Assembly (NCBI GenBank): GCA_013815535.1
Contig: JACDGC010000177.1
Coordinates: 1-7,264 of the forward strand
Direction of reading: 5' to 3'
DNA length: 7,264 nt
Source: Ktedonobacterales bacterium
Lineage (GTDB): Bacteria; Chloroflexota; Ktedonobacteria; Ktedonobacterales; JACDGC01
The notes under the pieces are model-generated. The model did not search any database. It had not been told where the DNA came from and saw only the letters and a list, made by a program, of their open reading frames with translations. Both the position numbers and the translations under genes were made by a program. Positions 1 to 6,719 of the stretch are shown here, in pieces. The stretch's first letter is position 1, and every line of letters begins with the position of its first letter.

Positions 1-657
1 GCGGGCGACCCCTTTTATATTGATCCCACGGTGCTCAAGGCGGTGGGCACGGCGTTCACCACTGGGCAACGCGTTGATCTGGGCACTTGGCGGCCCGAAA
101 CCGCCGTCAACCTCTTTGCCAACACAACCATCAATGCCCTGGTTTTGGAGGTGCCTGATGGTGAACTGGACTGGCGCTTGCCCCCCGACAAGCGCATTCA
201 CGTCTGGGGAACCTCGATGTTGGCAACTGATGCGGGGGGGTGGCATCCCATCAATCGCGCTGGCCATCCGATGATTCAACCGATCTTTCATGCGGCGGAT
301 GACCATGCCGCCAGTCACTACAACACGACCGTTCCAGCGGATGATCGCGCCAATTATGGGGCGGTGTTTGCTCAGCAGGTGGCTGCGGTCGTTGCGGCCC
401 ACGGCACCGTCGTGGATGCCACGGCGTATGGTGCTGTGGTGGTCGCACGCCTCTTGCCAGATATGCTGCCCTATCAGGTGGGAAGCCCAGCCAGCTACAG
501 CTTTGCTGGCCAGAATGGTCGGACGTTGACCGACAACACGCCGGATATCCTGTTTTCGCTGGTCACGAATTCCGCGTTCAACGGTGGTCTCTCTCCTAAG
601 AGCGTCACCAGTTCTTTGCCTGACGCATTTCCTTATGTCGCACCCGCCGAAGCCTGA
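1..657 (+). CDS. DUF4331 family protein, C-terminal part (5' end outside window)
   Basis: The reading frame is open from base 1 and ends at TGA 655-657, giving 218 residues with no start in view, so the gene begins upstream. Seen directly: an opening GDPFYID segment, then ALVLEVPD (about residues 46-53), a VWGT segment, a NRAGHPMIQ segment, LLPDMLPY (about 152-159), NGRTLTDN (about 174-181) and a closing FPYVAP. This order matches the C-terminal half of the DUF4331 family as I know it (DDPFFxD, VxxIxLEVP, RxGxPxxN, LLPDxLxY, GRxLxDD, FPYLxPP). The family has no established biochemical function; many members are thought to be exported, but any signal peptide would lie outside the window. No catalytic residues can be named. 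The next gene on the same strand starts 141 bases later after an inverted repeat, so the two are probably not one operon. Confidence 0.85.
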   Translation, partial: AGDPFYIDPTVLKAVGTAFTTGQRVDLGTWRPETAVNLFANTTINALVLEVPDGELDWRLPPDKRIHVWGTSMLATDAGGWHPINRAGHPMIQPIFHAADDHAASHYNTTVPADDRANYGAVFAQQVAAVVAAHGTVVDATAYGAVVVARLLPDMLPYQVGSPASYSFAGQNGRTLTDNTPDILFSLVTNSAFNGGLSPKSVTSSLPDAFPYVAPAEA

Positions 658-692
658 GCGCGCGCTGGTGATGAGGCGTTGGTGCCACCCAA

Positions 693-726
693 TGGATGAC
701 CATGCCATCTGAACCATGGTCATCTA
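693..726 (+). terminator. Inverted repeat after the DUF4331 gene, possible terminator
   Basis: GATGACCATG at 695-704 is the exact reverse complement of CATGGTCATC at 715-724, with a 10-base loop. One G-T wobble (694/725) and one T-A pair (693/726) extend the stem to 12. It starts 36 bases after the DUF4331 stop. There is no run of T after it, so it is not a classical intrinsic terminator; it could instead be a palindromic protein-binding site upstream of the next gene. Confidence 0.35.
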
Positions 727-798
727 CAAGCTCCATCATTCTGAGGCGATGCGGCCTCCATGCACTCATGAGCTATAGTTGAAGCAAAGGGGTGAGGG

Positions 799-1722
799 AT
801 GGAAGACGTGTCGTTCAGTCAGCAGGTGTTGGCCGATCTGCGGGCAGCAGGCTATCGCCCCAGGGCTTGGGGGGAGCTCGTCGTCACATCGTGGCGGCAG
901 TCCCAAGCGACGGCGCGCCACCAGCCCCGCCTCGTGCGGGATTGGCGTCTTCTAGCGACTTTGCTATGCGTGTTGCCGCTGGTGGTGACGGCACGGCGGT
1001 GCCAACGTCTGGGCAGTATGGCGGCAGTGCGCCATGGCTGGCCCCTCGCGGCAATGACCATGGCACAATTGGGCGACATCTACGTGCATTTGGGGCTGCA
1101 TCGCCAGTTGACGGGCCAGCATCACGCGTCGCTTGGCCCCGCCATGACGTTGACCGCGCTCCGTGGCTGGGTTGGTGGCTGGCTGCTGACGCGCTTGGTG
1201 CAAGATCAGCCCCTCAGCGATGGGGAATGCGCGGGTGCCCTGGTCGCCATTCTGATGACCGATATCGTTGACGGTCCCCTGGCGCGCCGCACCAGCCGTG
1301 CGTCGGCCCTGGGGCGCTATCTGGATGGTGAGGCGGATGTGCTGGCGTGGACCGCGCTCACCCTCACACAAACACGGCAAGGTCAGGTGCCACGTTGGTT
1401 TTTGGGGATTTTCGCGCTTCGGTGGGGCTTGCCCATGCTCGTTGGCTTTGGCCGCACCTTCGCGCAGTCGAACCCCGTCATAGTTGCGCCGACGGGGTTG
1501 GGGCGCACGGCTGGCGCGGCCCATGTGGCGCTCGCACTGCTGGGCCTCGTCGCTGCGCGGCAAGCACATCAATCCACTGCCCGCCTCTGGCAGCGGCGGC
1601 GCAATCAGCTAGCTGTCGTGACGGCGGGCCTGTTTGGCGCGGCCACCTGGCAACATCTCGCCCGTTTTAGTGGGGCACATGGCACATCGCCCCCGCCAGA
1701 GAAATGGGGGGTGCGCCTGTGA
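799..1722 (+). CDS. CDP-alcohol phosphatidyltransferase family membrane protein
   Basis: Predicted 307-residue membrane enzyme that transfers a phosphatidyl group from a CDP-linked lipid (or a CDP-alcohol) to an alcohol acceptor, making a phospholipid head group. The family signature D-x2-D-G-x2-A-R-x8-G-x3-D-x3-D is complete: D155, D158, G159, A162, R163, G172, D176 and D180. The aspartates bind metal and act in catalysis in known members. Hydrophobic segments lie near 48-64, 76-95, 118-133, 145-157, 199-217, 236-254 and 270-288. The signature sits far from the N-terminus; typical members have it nearer residue 50-70, so about 90 residues are extra, including a charged, probably cytosolic stretch 1-48. 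ATG 799 is preceded by AAAGGGGTGAGGG (786-798), a good ribosome binding site; a GTG at 792 is in another frame. Acceptor alcohol cannot be told from sequence. Family assignment is sure, exact product (phosphatidylglycerol phosphate, inositol or other) is not. Confidence 0.88.
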   Translation: MEDVSFSQQVLADLRAAGYRPRAWGELVVTSWRQSQATARHQPRLVRDWRLLATLLCVLPLVVTARRCQRLGSMAAVRHGWPLAAMTMAQLGDIYVHLGLHRQLTGQHHASLGPAMTLTALRGWVGGWLLTRLVQDQPLSDGECAGALVAILMTDIVDGPLARRTSRASALGRYLDGEADVLAWTALTLTQTRQGQVPRWFLGIFALRWGLPMLVGFGRTFAQSNPVIVAPTGLGRTAGAAHVALALLGLVAARQAHQSTARLWQRRRNQLAVVTAGLFGAATWQHLARFSGAHGTSPPPEKWGVRL

Positions 1723-1764
1723 GATCGGCTCCGACGCGTGCATTGAAGTCGGCGCTGCGCGGGG

Positions 1765-1794
1765 GTGACGCCAGCAACCGATTTCTGGTATGGT
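1765..1794 (+). promoter_or_regulatory. Candidate sigma-70-like promoter for the small membrane protein gene
   Basis: GTGACG (1765-1770; 4 of 6 to TTGACA) lies 18 bases before TATGGT (1789-1794; 4 of 6 to TATAAT), and TGG directly before the -10 box makes an extended -10. It sits in the 130-base gap between the phosphatidyltransferase stop and ATG 1853. It would allow separate transcription of the membrane protein gene, but the match is modest and found by eye. Confidence 0.3.
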
Positions 1795-1852
1795 TGATGC
1801 AGCATGATAATGGGAATCGCCGACGTATGCCGCACAGGAGACGCCAAGAGAA

Positions 1853-2416
1853 ATGTCCATTGCCAACCAATCACCCGCACGCCCCCAGGTGGCCCTTGCC
1901 AAACCACTGGGTATCGGTCTTGGGGTCGCGTTCATCTGGGCGCTGGGCGCGCAGATGCTCACCAACGTCTTCCTGGCCATTCGTTTTGGCGCGCGGGGTT
2001 TTGCGATGTCGCCAGCGCAACCCGGCATGACCGTCTTCCTGGTGGTCGGCTTTCTGGTGGCGTTTGGCCTGAGCGTGGCGCTGGGTGAGGGGTTGCGCTC
2101 GGGGCAAAAATGGGCCTGGTGGATCGTCGTGGTGTTGACGGGGGCCCTCAGCCTGGGGGGATTGATCACGATCCCCGCGACGGTGTCCGCGCTTTCCCAC
2201 CATGATGGGTGGGTTTTGTGGCCACAGCTCATCTTGCTGACTTTGCCACCTTTCATCTTTTACCGCCTGCTGCAAGCGCCGACGCGCACCTGGTTTGACC
2301 ATGTGACCGTCGCCGCCGCGCGTGCCCGCCATAACGCGCCCGTCTGGTTCGCCACCATCATCGGCAGCGCTGCCGTGGGCGGCTTCTTGACCGCCATCTT
2401 TGCGCGCCTGGGGTAG
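1853..2416 (+). CDS. Small multi-pass membrane protein of unknown function
   Basis: A 187-residue protein I do not recognise. Hydrophobic segments near residues 19-43, 58-80, 88-108, 119-140 and 163-185 suggest about five membrane helices, with a short polar N-terminus (1-17) and loops rich in Arg and Lys (81-86, and 142-160 with several Arg and His). A G-E-G-L-R-S-G-Q-K-W-A-W segment (78-89) resembles the short turn seen in many small uncharacterised four- to five-helix proteins, but I can name no catalytic motif. ATG 1853 has AGGAG at 1836-1840 (12 bases away) and AAGAG at 1846-1850, so translation from here is plausible. It follows the phosphatidyltransferase by 130 bases on the same strand and meets the oxidoreductase gene tail to tail. 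A role in the same membrane process is possible but rests only on position. Confidence 0.75.
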   Translation: MSIANQSPARPQVALAKPLGIGLGVAFIWALGAQMLTNVFLAIRFGARGFAMSPAQPGMTVFLVVGFLVAFGLSVALGEGLRSGQKWAWWIVVVLTGALSLGGLITIPATVSALSHHDGWVLWPQLILLTLPPFIFYRLLQAPTRTWFDHVTVAAARARHNAPVWFATIIGSAAVGGFLTAIFARLG

Positions 2417-2418
2417 CC

Positions 2419-3849
2419 TCAAGTGCGTTTTGGCAGGAAGCGTTTGACGATGCCCCTTGCGCTGGCAAAGGACGCGCCCGCGAGGTAGGCCTCAAAGGCG
2501 ACCTGCTGCACCCCCGTGGCGTAGGTGGGGTAAGCGTGGATGGTGGCGATGATGCCCGCCACCCCCAAGCGATGGCGCATCGCCAACGCGATCTCAGCGA
2601 TCATTTCCCCGGCATGGGCCCCGACAATGTGCGCGCCGAGGATCATGTCGCTTTTACCTAAGACCAATTTCACGAACCCCGCCGTTTGACCTTCCGTCTG
2701 GGCGCGGTCCAGCGCCGCGAAGGGGATTTGTTGCACGTGCACGGCTGCCCCAAAGCGCTGCCGCGCATCGGCCTCCGTCAGCCCCACGCGCGCGGCCTGG
2801 GGGTCGGTAAATGTCACCCAAGGCACCGCCGATTCGTTCAGCGTGCGTGCGAAGAGGCGGGGCAGCAGCGCATTGGGGACGGCGACGCCTGCCTGTGCCG
2901 CAGCAACGTGGGTGAAGCGATAGCCCCCCGCCACGACATCGCCGATGGCGTAGATGTGATTGGCCGAGGTGCGCAAATGGCGATCAACGGTGATGCCATC
3001 CGCCTTGGAAAAACGCACGCCTGCGGCTTCCAAGGCGAGCCCGGCGACGTTGGGGCTGCGACCCGTCGCCACCAACAACGCTGCGGCGGTGAGGTCCGGC
3101 GCATCCGTGGCTGCCTCAGCCACTTGCAGATGAAAATGCCCCGCAGTGTGGGCGACCGCGCGCACTGGGGCGTTCAGCATGACGCGCACCCCATCAGCGG
3201 TGAGGGCCTGCTGGACGGCTTCGGCAACGGCGGGCTCTTCTTTGGGCAGCAGCCGCGCCGCCCGCTGAATGAGCGTCACGCTGCTGCCCAGCCGCGCGAA
3301 TGCCTGGCTCAATTCGCAGCCCACTGGCCCCCCACCGATGACGATGAGCGACGGCGGCAACTGGGCAAGATCGAAAACATTGGCATTGGTGAGGTAGGGC
3401 GTGCCCACAAGGCTCGGCACCTCGGGGATGGCTGGCTGTGAGCCTGTCGCCAACACGAAGCGCTGGCTGGTGATGGTCGTATCATCGATCTGCAAGGTGT
3501 GGGCATCCCTGAACGTTGCCGTGCCGAACCGCACATCCACACCTTTGACATAGGCCGTCTCTTCCTGGCCGATGGTGGCAATGACGCCCGCGATGGTCGC
3601 CGCGATGCGCGGCATTTCGGTCGGCGCAAGGGCTGGCGTTGTGCCATTTGCCTGGCTATGGCGCACGGTCTGGGCCACCTTGGCGATGTGAATGAGCGTT
3701 TTGCTTGGGACGCAGCCAGCATAAAGGCAATCACCCCCGAGGCGCTCTTTATCAACGAGCGCGACCTTCGCTCCTAGCTCATGCGCCAGCCGCGCGGCGA
3801 CCAATCCGCCGGAGCCGCCCCCAATGATCACTACGTCGTAGTCGAACAT
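2419..3849 (-). CDS. Mercuric-reductase-like FAD/NAD(P) disulfide oxidoreductase
   Basis: A 476-residue class I pyridine nucleotide-disulfide oxidoreductase, probably cytosolic. In order: FAD-binding G10-G-G-S-G-G15; redox pair C41-x4-C46 in GGDCLYAGCVPSK; ATG at 134-136; NAD(P)-binding G172-G-G-P-V-G177; second FAD motif G303-D304; and a dimerisation domain from about 345. In lipoamide dehydrogenase and glutathione reductase the C-terminal active site has a His-Pro pair and a Glu; here it reads HAYPTYATG (438-446), with Tyr before Pro and no Glu, as in MerA-type proteins. The C-terminal Cys pair and N-terminal metal-binding domain of true MerA are absent, since the protein ends FLPKRT. It may therefore reduce a small disulfide, quinone or metal species; the substrate is unknown. 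The frame is open further upstream to 4092, but homology begins exactly at ATG 3849, so I start there; GGAG lies 11 bases before it. It is divergent from the radical SAM gene. Confidence 0.87.
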   Translation of the reverse strand: MFDYDVVIIGGGSGGLVAARLAHELGAKVALVDKERLGGDCLYAGCVPSKTLIHIAKVAQTVRHSQANGTTPALAPTEMPRIAATIAGVIATIGQEETAYVKGVDVRFGTATFRDAHTLQIDDTTITSQRFVLATGSQPAIPEVPSLVGTPYLTNANVFDLAQLPPSLIVIGGGPVGCELSQAFARLGSSVTLIQRAARLLPKEEPAVAEAVQQALTADGVRVMLNAPVRAVAHTAGHFHLQVAEAATDAPDLTAAALLVATGRSPNVAGLALEAAGVRFSKADGITVDRHLRTSANHIYAIGDVVAGGYRFTHVAAAQAGVAVPNALLPRLFARTLNESAVPWVTFTDPQAARVGLTEADARQRFGAAVHVQQIPFAALDRAQTEGQTAGFVKLVLGKSDMILGAHIVGAHAGEMIAEIALAMRHRLGVAGIIATIHAYPTYATGVQQVAFEAYLAGASFASARGIVKRFLPKRT

Positions 3850-4207
3850 TTTCCCACACTCTCCACAGTTGCCACCGCACGCTCGCCACGCCAAGACGAA
3901 GCGGCGAGCGCAGAAATTGGCGCGGTTGCATCCCGCCGTGTTGCTGACCAGCCTGCCCGCTGATCGTAGCCGTGATTCATCCGCGAGATCAAGTCTGCGT
4001 CCTAATCCGCCGCAATGGCCGCATCTGCTGCCAGGGTGTGGCACATGCGCTATGGACCGCGAGACTGCTATAGGGGCGGTTGACCCCCACACGGCTAGGG
4101 TGGCGCTTGCGTTAGCGCGACATTTTCATGTACAACCAAAGCAGATCCTTGCATCGGCATTTCAGGCTCGTTTGGCTACGTGTCCCCGCACCTCTAAAGG
4201 AGACTCG
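3850..4207. promoter_or_regulatory. Divergent intergenic region with candidate promoters
   Basis: These 358 bases separate the start codons of the oxidoreductase (leftward) and radical SAM (rightward) genes and must hold both promoters. For the rightward gene two weak candidates are visible: an extended -10 TGC-TATAGG at 4066-4074 without a good -35 box, and TTGCGT (4107-4112) 18 bases before TACAAC (4131-4136). A 5-bp stem GCGCT/AGCGC (4103-4107 with 4114-4118) lies between them. Reading frames cross the region on both strands, but their translations are rich in Arg, Cys and Pro, do not resemble the families they would extend, and lie upstream of better starts. I see no convincing operator palindrome, riboswitch or small RNA gene. 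Confidence 0.5.
4196..4202 (+). promoter_or_regulatory. Strong ribosome binding site fixing the radical SAM start
   Basis: AAAGGAG lies 5 bases before ATG 4208. It is the best Shine-Dalgarno match in the window and decides the start against the in-frame upstream codons as far back as 3869, which have no such site. Confidence 0.8.
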
Positions 4208-5887
4208 ATGAGCAAAGGCTCCCGCTCCACCAAGGCAAAAGCGCTCGCTACCACGATGATCCCTTCCCCGCCGCTTTCCCCTGCTGCGGTCCCACCCCTG
4301 CCGGTGCCAGTGCCACGGCAGAAGCAGGATGCCGATTATGTCTTCTTTGAGTTGACGCGCAGCATCTGCCCCGAATGCCGTCGCGTGATCGATGCCCACA
4401 TCCTTTTGCGCGATAACAAAGTGTATATGCGTAAGCGTTGCCCAGAGCATGGCACTTTCGAGGGGCTGGTGTATGGCGATGCCCAGGCCTATACCTCCGC
4501 CAGTCGCTTCAACAAACCTGGCACGATTCCGCTGGAATTCACCACCCCCATCAAGGATGGTTGCCCGCATGATTGTGGTCTGTGCCCTGACCATCAGCAA
4601 CATGCTTGCCTGGGCATCATCGAGGTCAATTCCGCCTGTAATATGGATTGCCCGTTGTGTTTCGCGAACGCGGGCGCGGGCTTCAATTTGACGTTGGCCG
4701 AGGTCGAGGGCATCTTGGATCATTTGGTCGCGACGGAGGGCAACCCGGAAGTCGTGCAGTTTTCGGGTGGTGAACCGAGCATTCACCCCCAGATCATCCC
4801 GATGATTCGGGCAGCGAAGGCACGCGGCATCCGCTATGTGATGCTCAACACCAATGGCAAACGCATTGCGGAGGATGATGCCTTTCTGGCCGAACTCAAC
4901 GAGGTGCGCCCGTCGATCTATTTCCAGTTCGACGGCTTCGAGTCCGCGACGTATGAGCGCCTGCGGGGTGAAGCCGATATCTTACCCAAAAAGCTCCGCG
5001 CGCTGGACCGCCTGGCCGAAATCGGCTTGGGCGTCGTGCTGGTGCCCGCCATCGACCGCGAGGTCAACCTCCACGAGGTTGGCGCGATCGTGCAGTTCGC
5101 CATCAAGCATCCGGCGGTGCATGGCATCAACTTCCAACCGGCCTTCATGTCTGGGCGGCATGGCACGCACGACCCGATGACGCGCCTGACCATTCCCGAT
5201 ATTGTGCAGGCCATGGCGGCGCAGACCGAGGGCATGTTCACCCCCCAAGACTTCGTGCCCGTGCCGTGCTGCTTCCCCACGTGCAACTCAGTGACCTATG
5301 CGCTGGTCGATGGTGACAACGTGCTGCCGTTGCCGCGTCTGGTCAACGTGGAGGATTATCTGGACTACATCACCAACCGGGTTGTGCCTGATCTGGCGGG
5401 GGATATCAAAACTGCATTGGAAGGGCTGTGGTCGTCTTCCGCCGTCCCTGGGACGGACAAAGCGGCCCAGCAATTCGCACTCTCGTGCGAAGCGTGTGGG
5501 ATACCCGAGGCGTTGGATATGGGGGCGTTTGCCAAACAGGTCTTCATGATCATGCTGCAAGATTTCATGGACCCCTGGACCTTCAACCAAAAGAATCTGA
5601 TGAAGTGCTGCAAAGAGATCCTCTTGCCCGACGGCAAGCAGATCCCGTTCTGTGCCTATAACAATGTGGGCTATCGCGAGCAAGCGCGCACGCAACTGGA
5701 AGCGCGCGAGCGCAAGCGCAATCAGGCCCGCCGCGCTGGCACGGCGTTTATCCCCGAGCCGCTGACATTCGACTTCACCCCCAAGCGCCCCACCTCTGGC
5801 CACAGCCCGACGCCCTTGCTGCATGTGCTCCCTAAGAAAGCGCGTGCTACCGTGAAGAAGGCGGTGGTGGATGGACCGCGCCATTGA
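4208..5887 (+). CDS. Radical SAM protein of the MJ0619/Tes (tetraether lipid synthase) type
   Basis: A 559-residue radical SAM enzyme. Residues 19-37 are a Pro-rich linker. A Cys-rich domain follows: C54-x2-C57, C78 in a KRCPEHG context, then C119, C123, C126 and C134 in the pattern C-x3-C-x2-C-x7-C. The [4Fe-4S]/SAM-binding triad C144-x3-C148-x2-C151 and the SAM-binding FSGGEP (185-190) are intact. Further cysteines lie at 354, 355, 359, 427, 430, 467, 468 and 482, making 18 in all, enough for several more iron sites. The layout, with CPEHG and a DCGLC-x-DH segment before LGIIEVNSACN, is that of the MJ0619 family, whose archaeal member Tes carries three [4Fe-4S] clusters plus a rubredoxin-like iron and joins lipid chains through sp3 carbon-carbon bonds. 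The C-terminal 60 residues are basic. The methyltransferase gene overlaps its end. Family is clear; that this bacterial protein acts on lipids is inference. Confidence 0.88.
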   Translation: MSKGSRSTKAKALATTMIPSPPLSPAAVPPLPVPVPRQKQDADYVFFELTRSICPECRRVIDAHILLRDNKVYMRKRCPEHGTFEGLVYGDAQAYTSASRFNKPGTIPLEFTTPIKDGCPHDCGLCPDHQQHACLGIIEVNSACNMDCPLCFANAGAGFNLTLAEVEGILDHLVATEGNPEVVQFSGGEPSIHPQIIPMIRAAKARGIRYVMLNTNGKRIAEDDAFLAELNEVRPSIYFQFDGFESATYERLRGEADILPKKLRALDRLAEIGLGVVLVPAIDREVNLHEVGAIVQFAIKHPAVHGINFQPAFMSGRHGTHDPMTRLTIPDIVQAMAAQTEGMFTPQDFVPVPCCFPTCNSVTYALVDGDNVLPLPRLVNVEDYLDYITNRVVPDLAGDIKTALEGLWSSSAVPGTDKAAQQFALSCEACGIPEALDMGAFAKQVFMIMLQDFMDPWTFNQKNLMKCCKEILLPDGKQIPFCAYNNVGYREQARTQLEARERKRNQARRAGTAFIPEPLTFDFTPKRPTSGHSPTPLLHVLPKKARATVKKAVVDGPRH

Positions 5888-6707
5888 TGCCTTGGGGGTC
5901 ACTGATGCGAGTGAATTGAAGGCTTGCTGTGCCACGGCGTATCAGAGTGAGTGGGCACGGTTGATCCTGGGTGATTCATTTCATCCGGGGGGGCTGGCAT
6001 TGACGGAACGGCTGGGTGAGTGGCTGGCGCTGACGCCCACGCACCGCGTGTTGGATGTCGCGGCGGGGCAGGGGGCCAGCGCGCTGCGCCTGGCTGAGCG
6101 GTTTGGTTGCACGGTCGTCGGGGTGGATTATGGCAGCGCATCGGTGCAGGCCGCAACCCTGGCCGCTCAGGCGGCAGGGCTGGACCATCTGGTGACGTTT
6201 CAGCAAGGTGACGCCGAGCAATTGCCCGTCGCCGATGCCGCGTTCGACGCGGTGATCTGCGAATGCGCGTTTTGCACGTTCCCAGATAAGCCCACCGCAG
6301 CACGCGAGTTTATGCGGGTGCTTGCCCCAGGCGGGCGCGTCGGCCTGTCGGATCTGACGCGCACAGGTGCGGTGCCCGACGACCTGAGTGGTCTGCTTGC
6401 CTGGATCGCGTGCATTGCGGATGCGCAACCGCTGGCGGAATATGTGCGCTATCTGCGCGAAGCGGGCTTCACCGTCGCCCAAACTGAGCCGCACGATGCG
6501 GCCCTGGCCGAGATGGTGCGCGCGATCCAGGGGAAGTTGTTAGGGGCTGAGATCATGGTCAAATTGAAAAAGATTGACGTGCCCCCAACGGTGGACTTTG
6601 CGCAGGCAAAAGCCCTGGCACAGTCGGCCTCGGCGGCGATCAAGTCGGGGACCTTTGGGTATGCGCTCCTGACAGCGACTAAGGCGCACGAAACGCCAGC
6701 TGATTGA
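5871..6707 (+). CDS. Class I SAM-dependent methyltransferase, ArsM/UbiE-like
   Basis: A 278-residue Rossmann-fold methyltransferase. SAM-binding motif I is VLDVAAGQG (60-68); D86 ends strand 2 (VVGVDYG) and would bind the ribose; D114 in QQGDAEQLP contacts the adenine region; LAPGGRVGLSD (151-161) is the post-II strand. Cysteines C19-C20 (KACCATAY), C132 (CECAFC, 130-135) and C181 (WIACIADA) sit where arsenite methyltransferase ArsM has its three arsenic-binding Cys; the C132-C181 spacing of 49 is close to the 50 between C174 and C224 of the algal ArsM. The C-terminal part (IQGKLLGAEIMVKLKK, 219-234) differs from ArsM as I know it. ATG 5871 lies inside the radical SAM gene, a 17-base overlap, with AGAAGG ten bases upstream; no other good start exists. 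Translational coupling is likely. The substrate could be arsenite, a lipid or a product of the radical SAM enzyme. Confidence 0.85.
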   Translation: MDRAIDALGVTDASELKACCATAYQSEWARLILGDSFHPGGLALTERLGEWLALTPTHRVLDVAAGQGASALRLAERFGCTVVGVDYGSASVQAATLAAQAAGLDHLVTFQQGDAEQLPVADAAFDAVICECAFCTFPDKPTAAREFMRVLAPGGRVGLSDLTRTGAVPDDLSGLLAWIACIADAQPLAEYVRYLREAGFTVAQTEPHDAALAEMVRAIQGKLLGAEIMVKLKKIDVPPTVDFAQAKALAQSASAAIKSGTFGYALLTATKAHETPAD

Positions 6708-6719
6708 TGCTTATCTGGG

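Noticed and set aside
774..779. TATAGT as a -10 box for the phosphatidyltransferase gene
   Set aside because: A good -10 match, but no acceptable -35 box at 16-18 bases, and the resulting leader would be too short to carry the whole ribosome binding site comfortably.
964..1572. 202-residue leftward reading frame opposite the phosphatidyltransferase gene
   Set aside because: The opposite strand holds the complete family signature; this frame shows nothing recognisable.
1609..2256. 215-residue leftward reading frame across the phosphatidyltransferase and membrane protein genes
   Set aside because: Spans the intergenic gap and two supported genes; no domain seen and residue use is shadow-like.
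2686..3441. 251-residue rightward reading frame opposite the oxidoreductase
   Set aside because: Composition (many Arg, His and Gly) is that of an antisense shadow in GC-rich DNA, and the opposite strand encodes a clear conserved enzyme.
4080..4085. TTGACC as a -35 box for the radical SAM gene
   Set aside because: A good -35 match, but no -10-like hexamer at 16-19 bases downstream.
3850..4092. N-terminal extension of the oxidoreductase to 557 residues
   Set aside because: The flavoprotein family starts exactly at the residues from ATG 3849; the extension is Arg/Cys-rich, matches nothing in the family and lacks a clear ribosome binding site.
3869..4207. N-terminal extension of the radical SAM protein to 672 residues
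   Set aside because: AAAGGAG five bases before ATG 4208 marks the start; the upstream part reads as non-coding and overlaps the divergent promoter region.
4112..4786. 224-residue leftward reading frame opposite the start of the radical SAM gene
   Set aside because: Its translation has no recognisable motif, and the other strand carries the invariant Cys motifs.
5288..5935. 215-residue leftward reading frame opposite the radical SAM and methyltransferase genes
   Set aside because: Antisense shadow of two well-supported genes with no recognisable motif.
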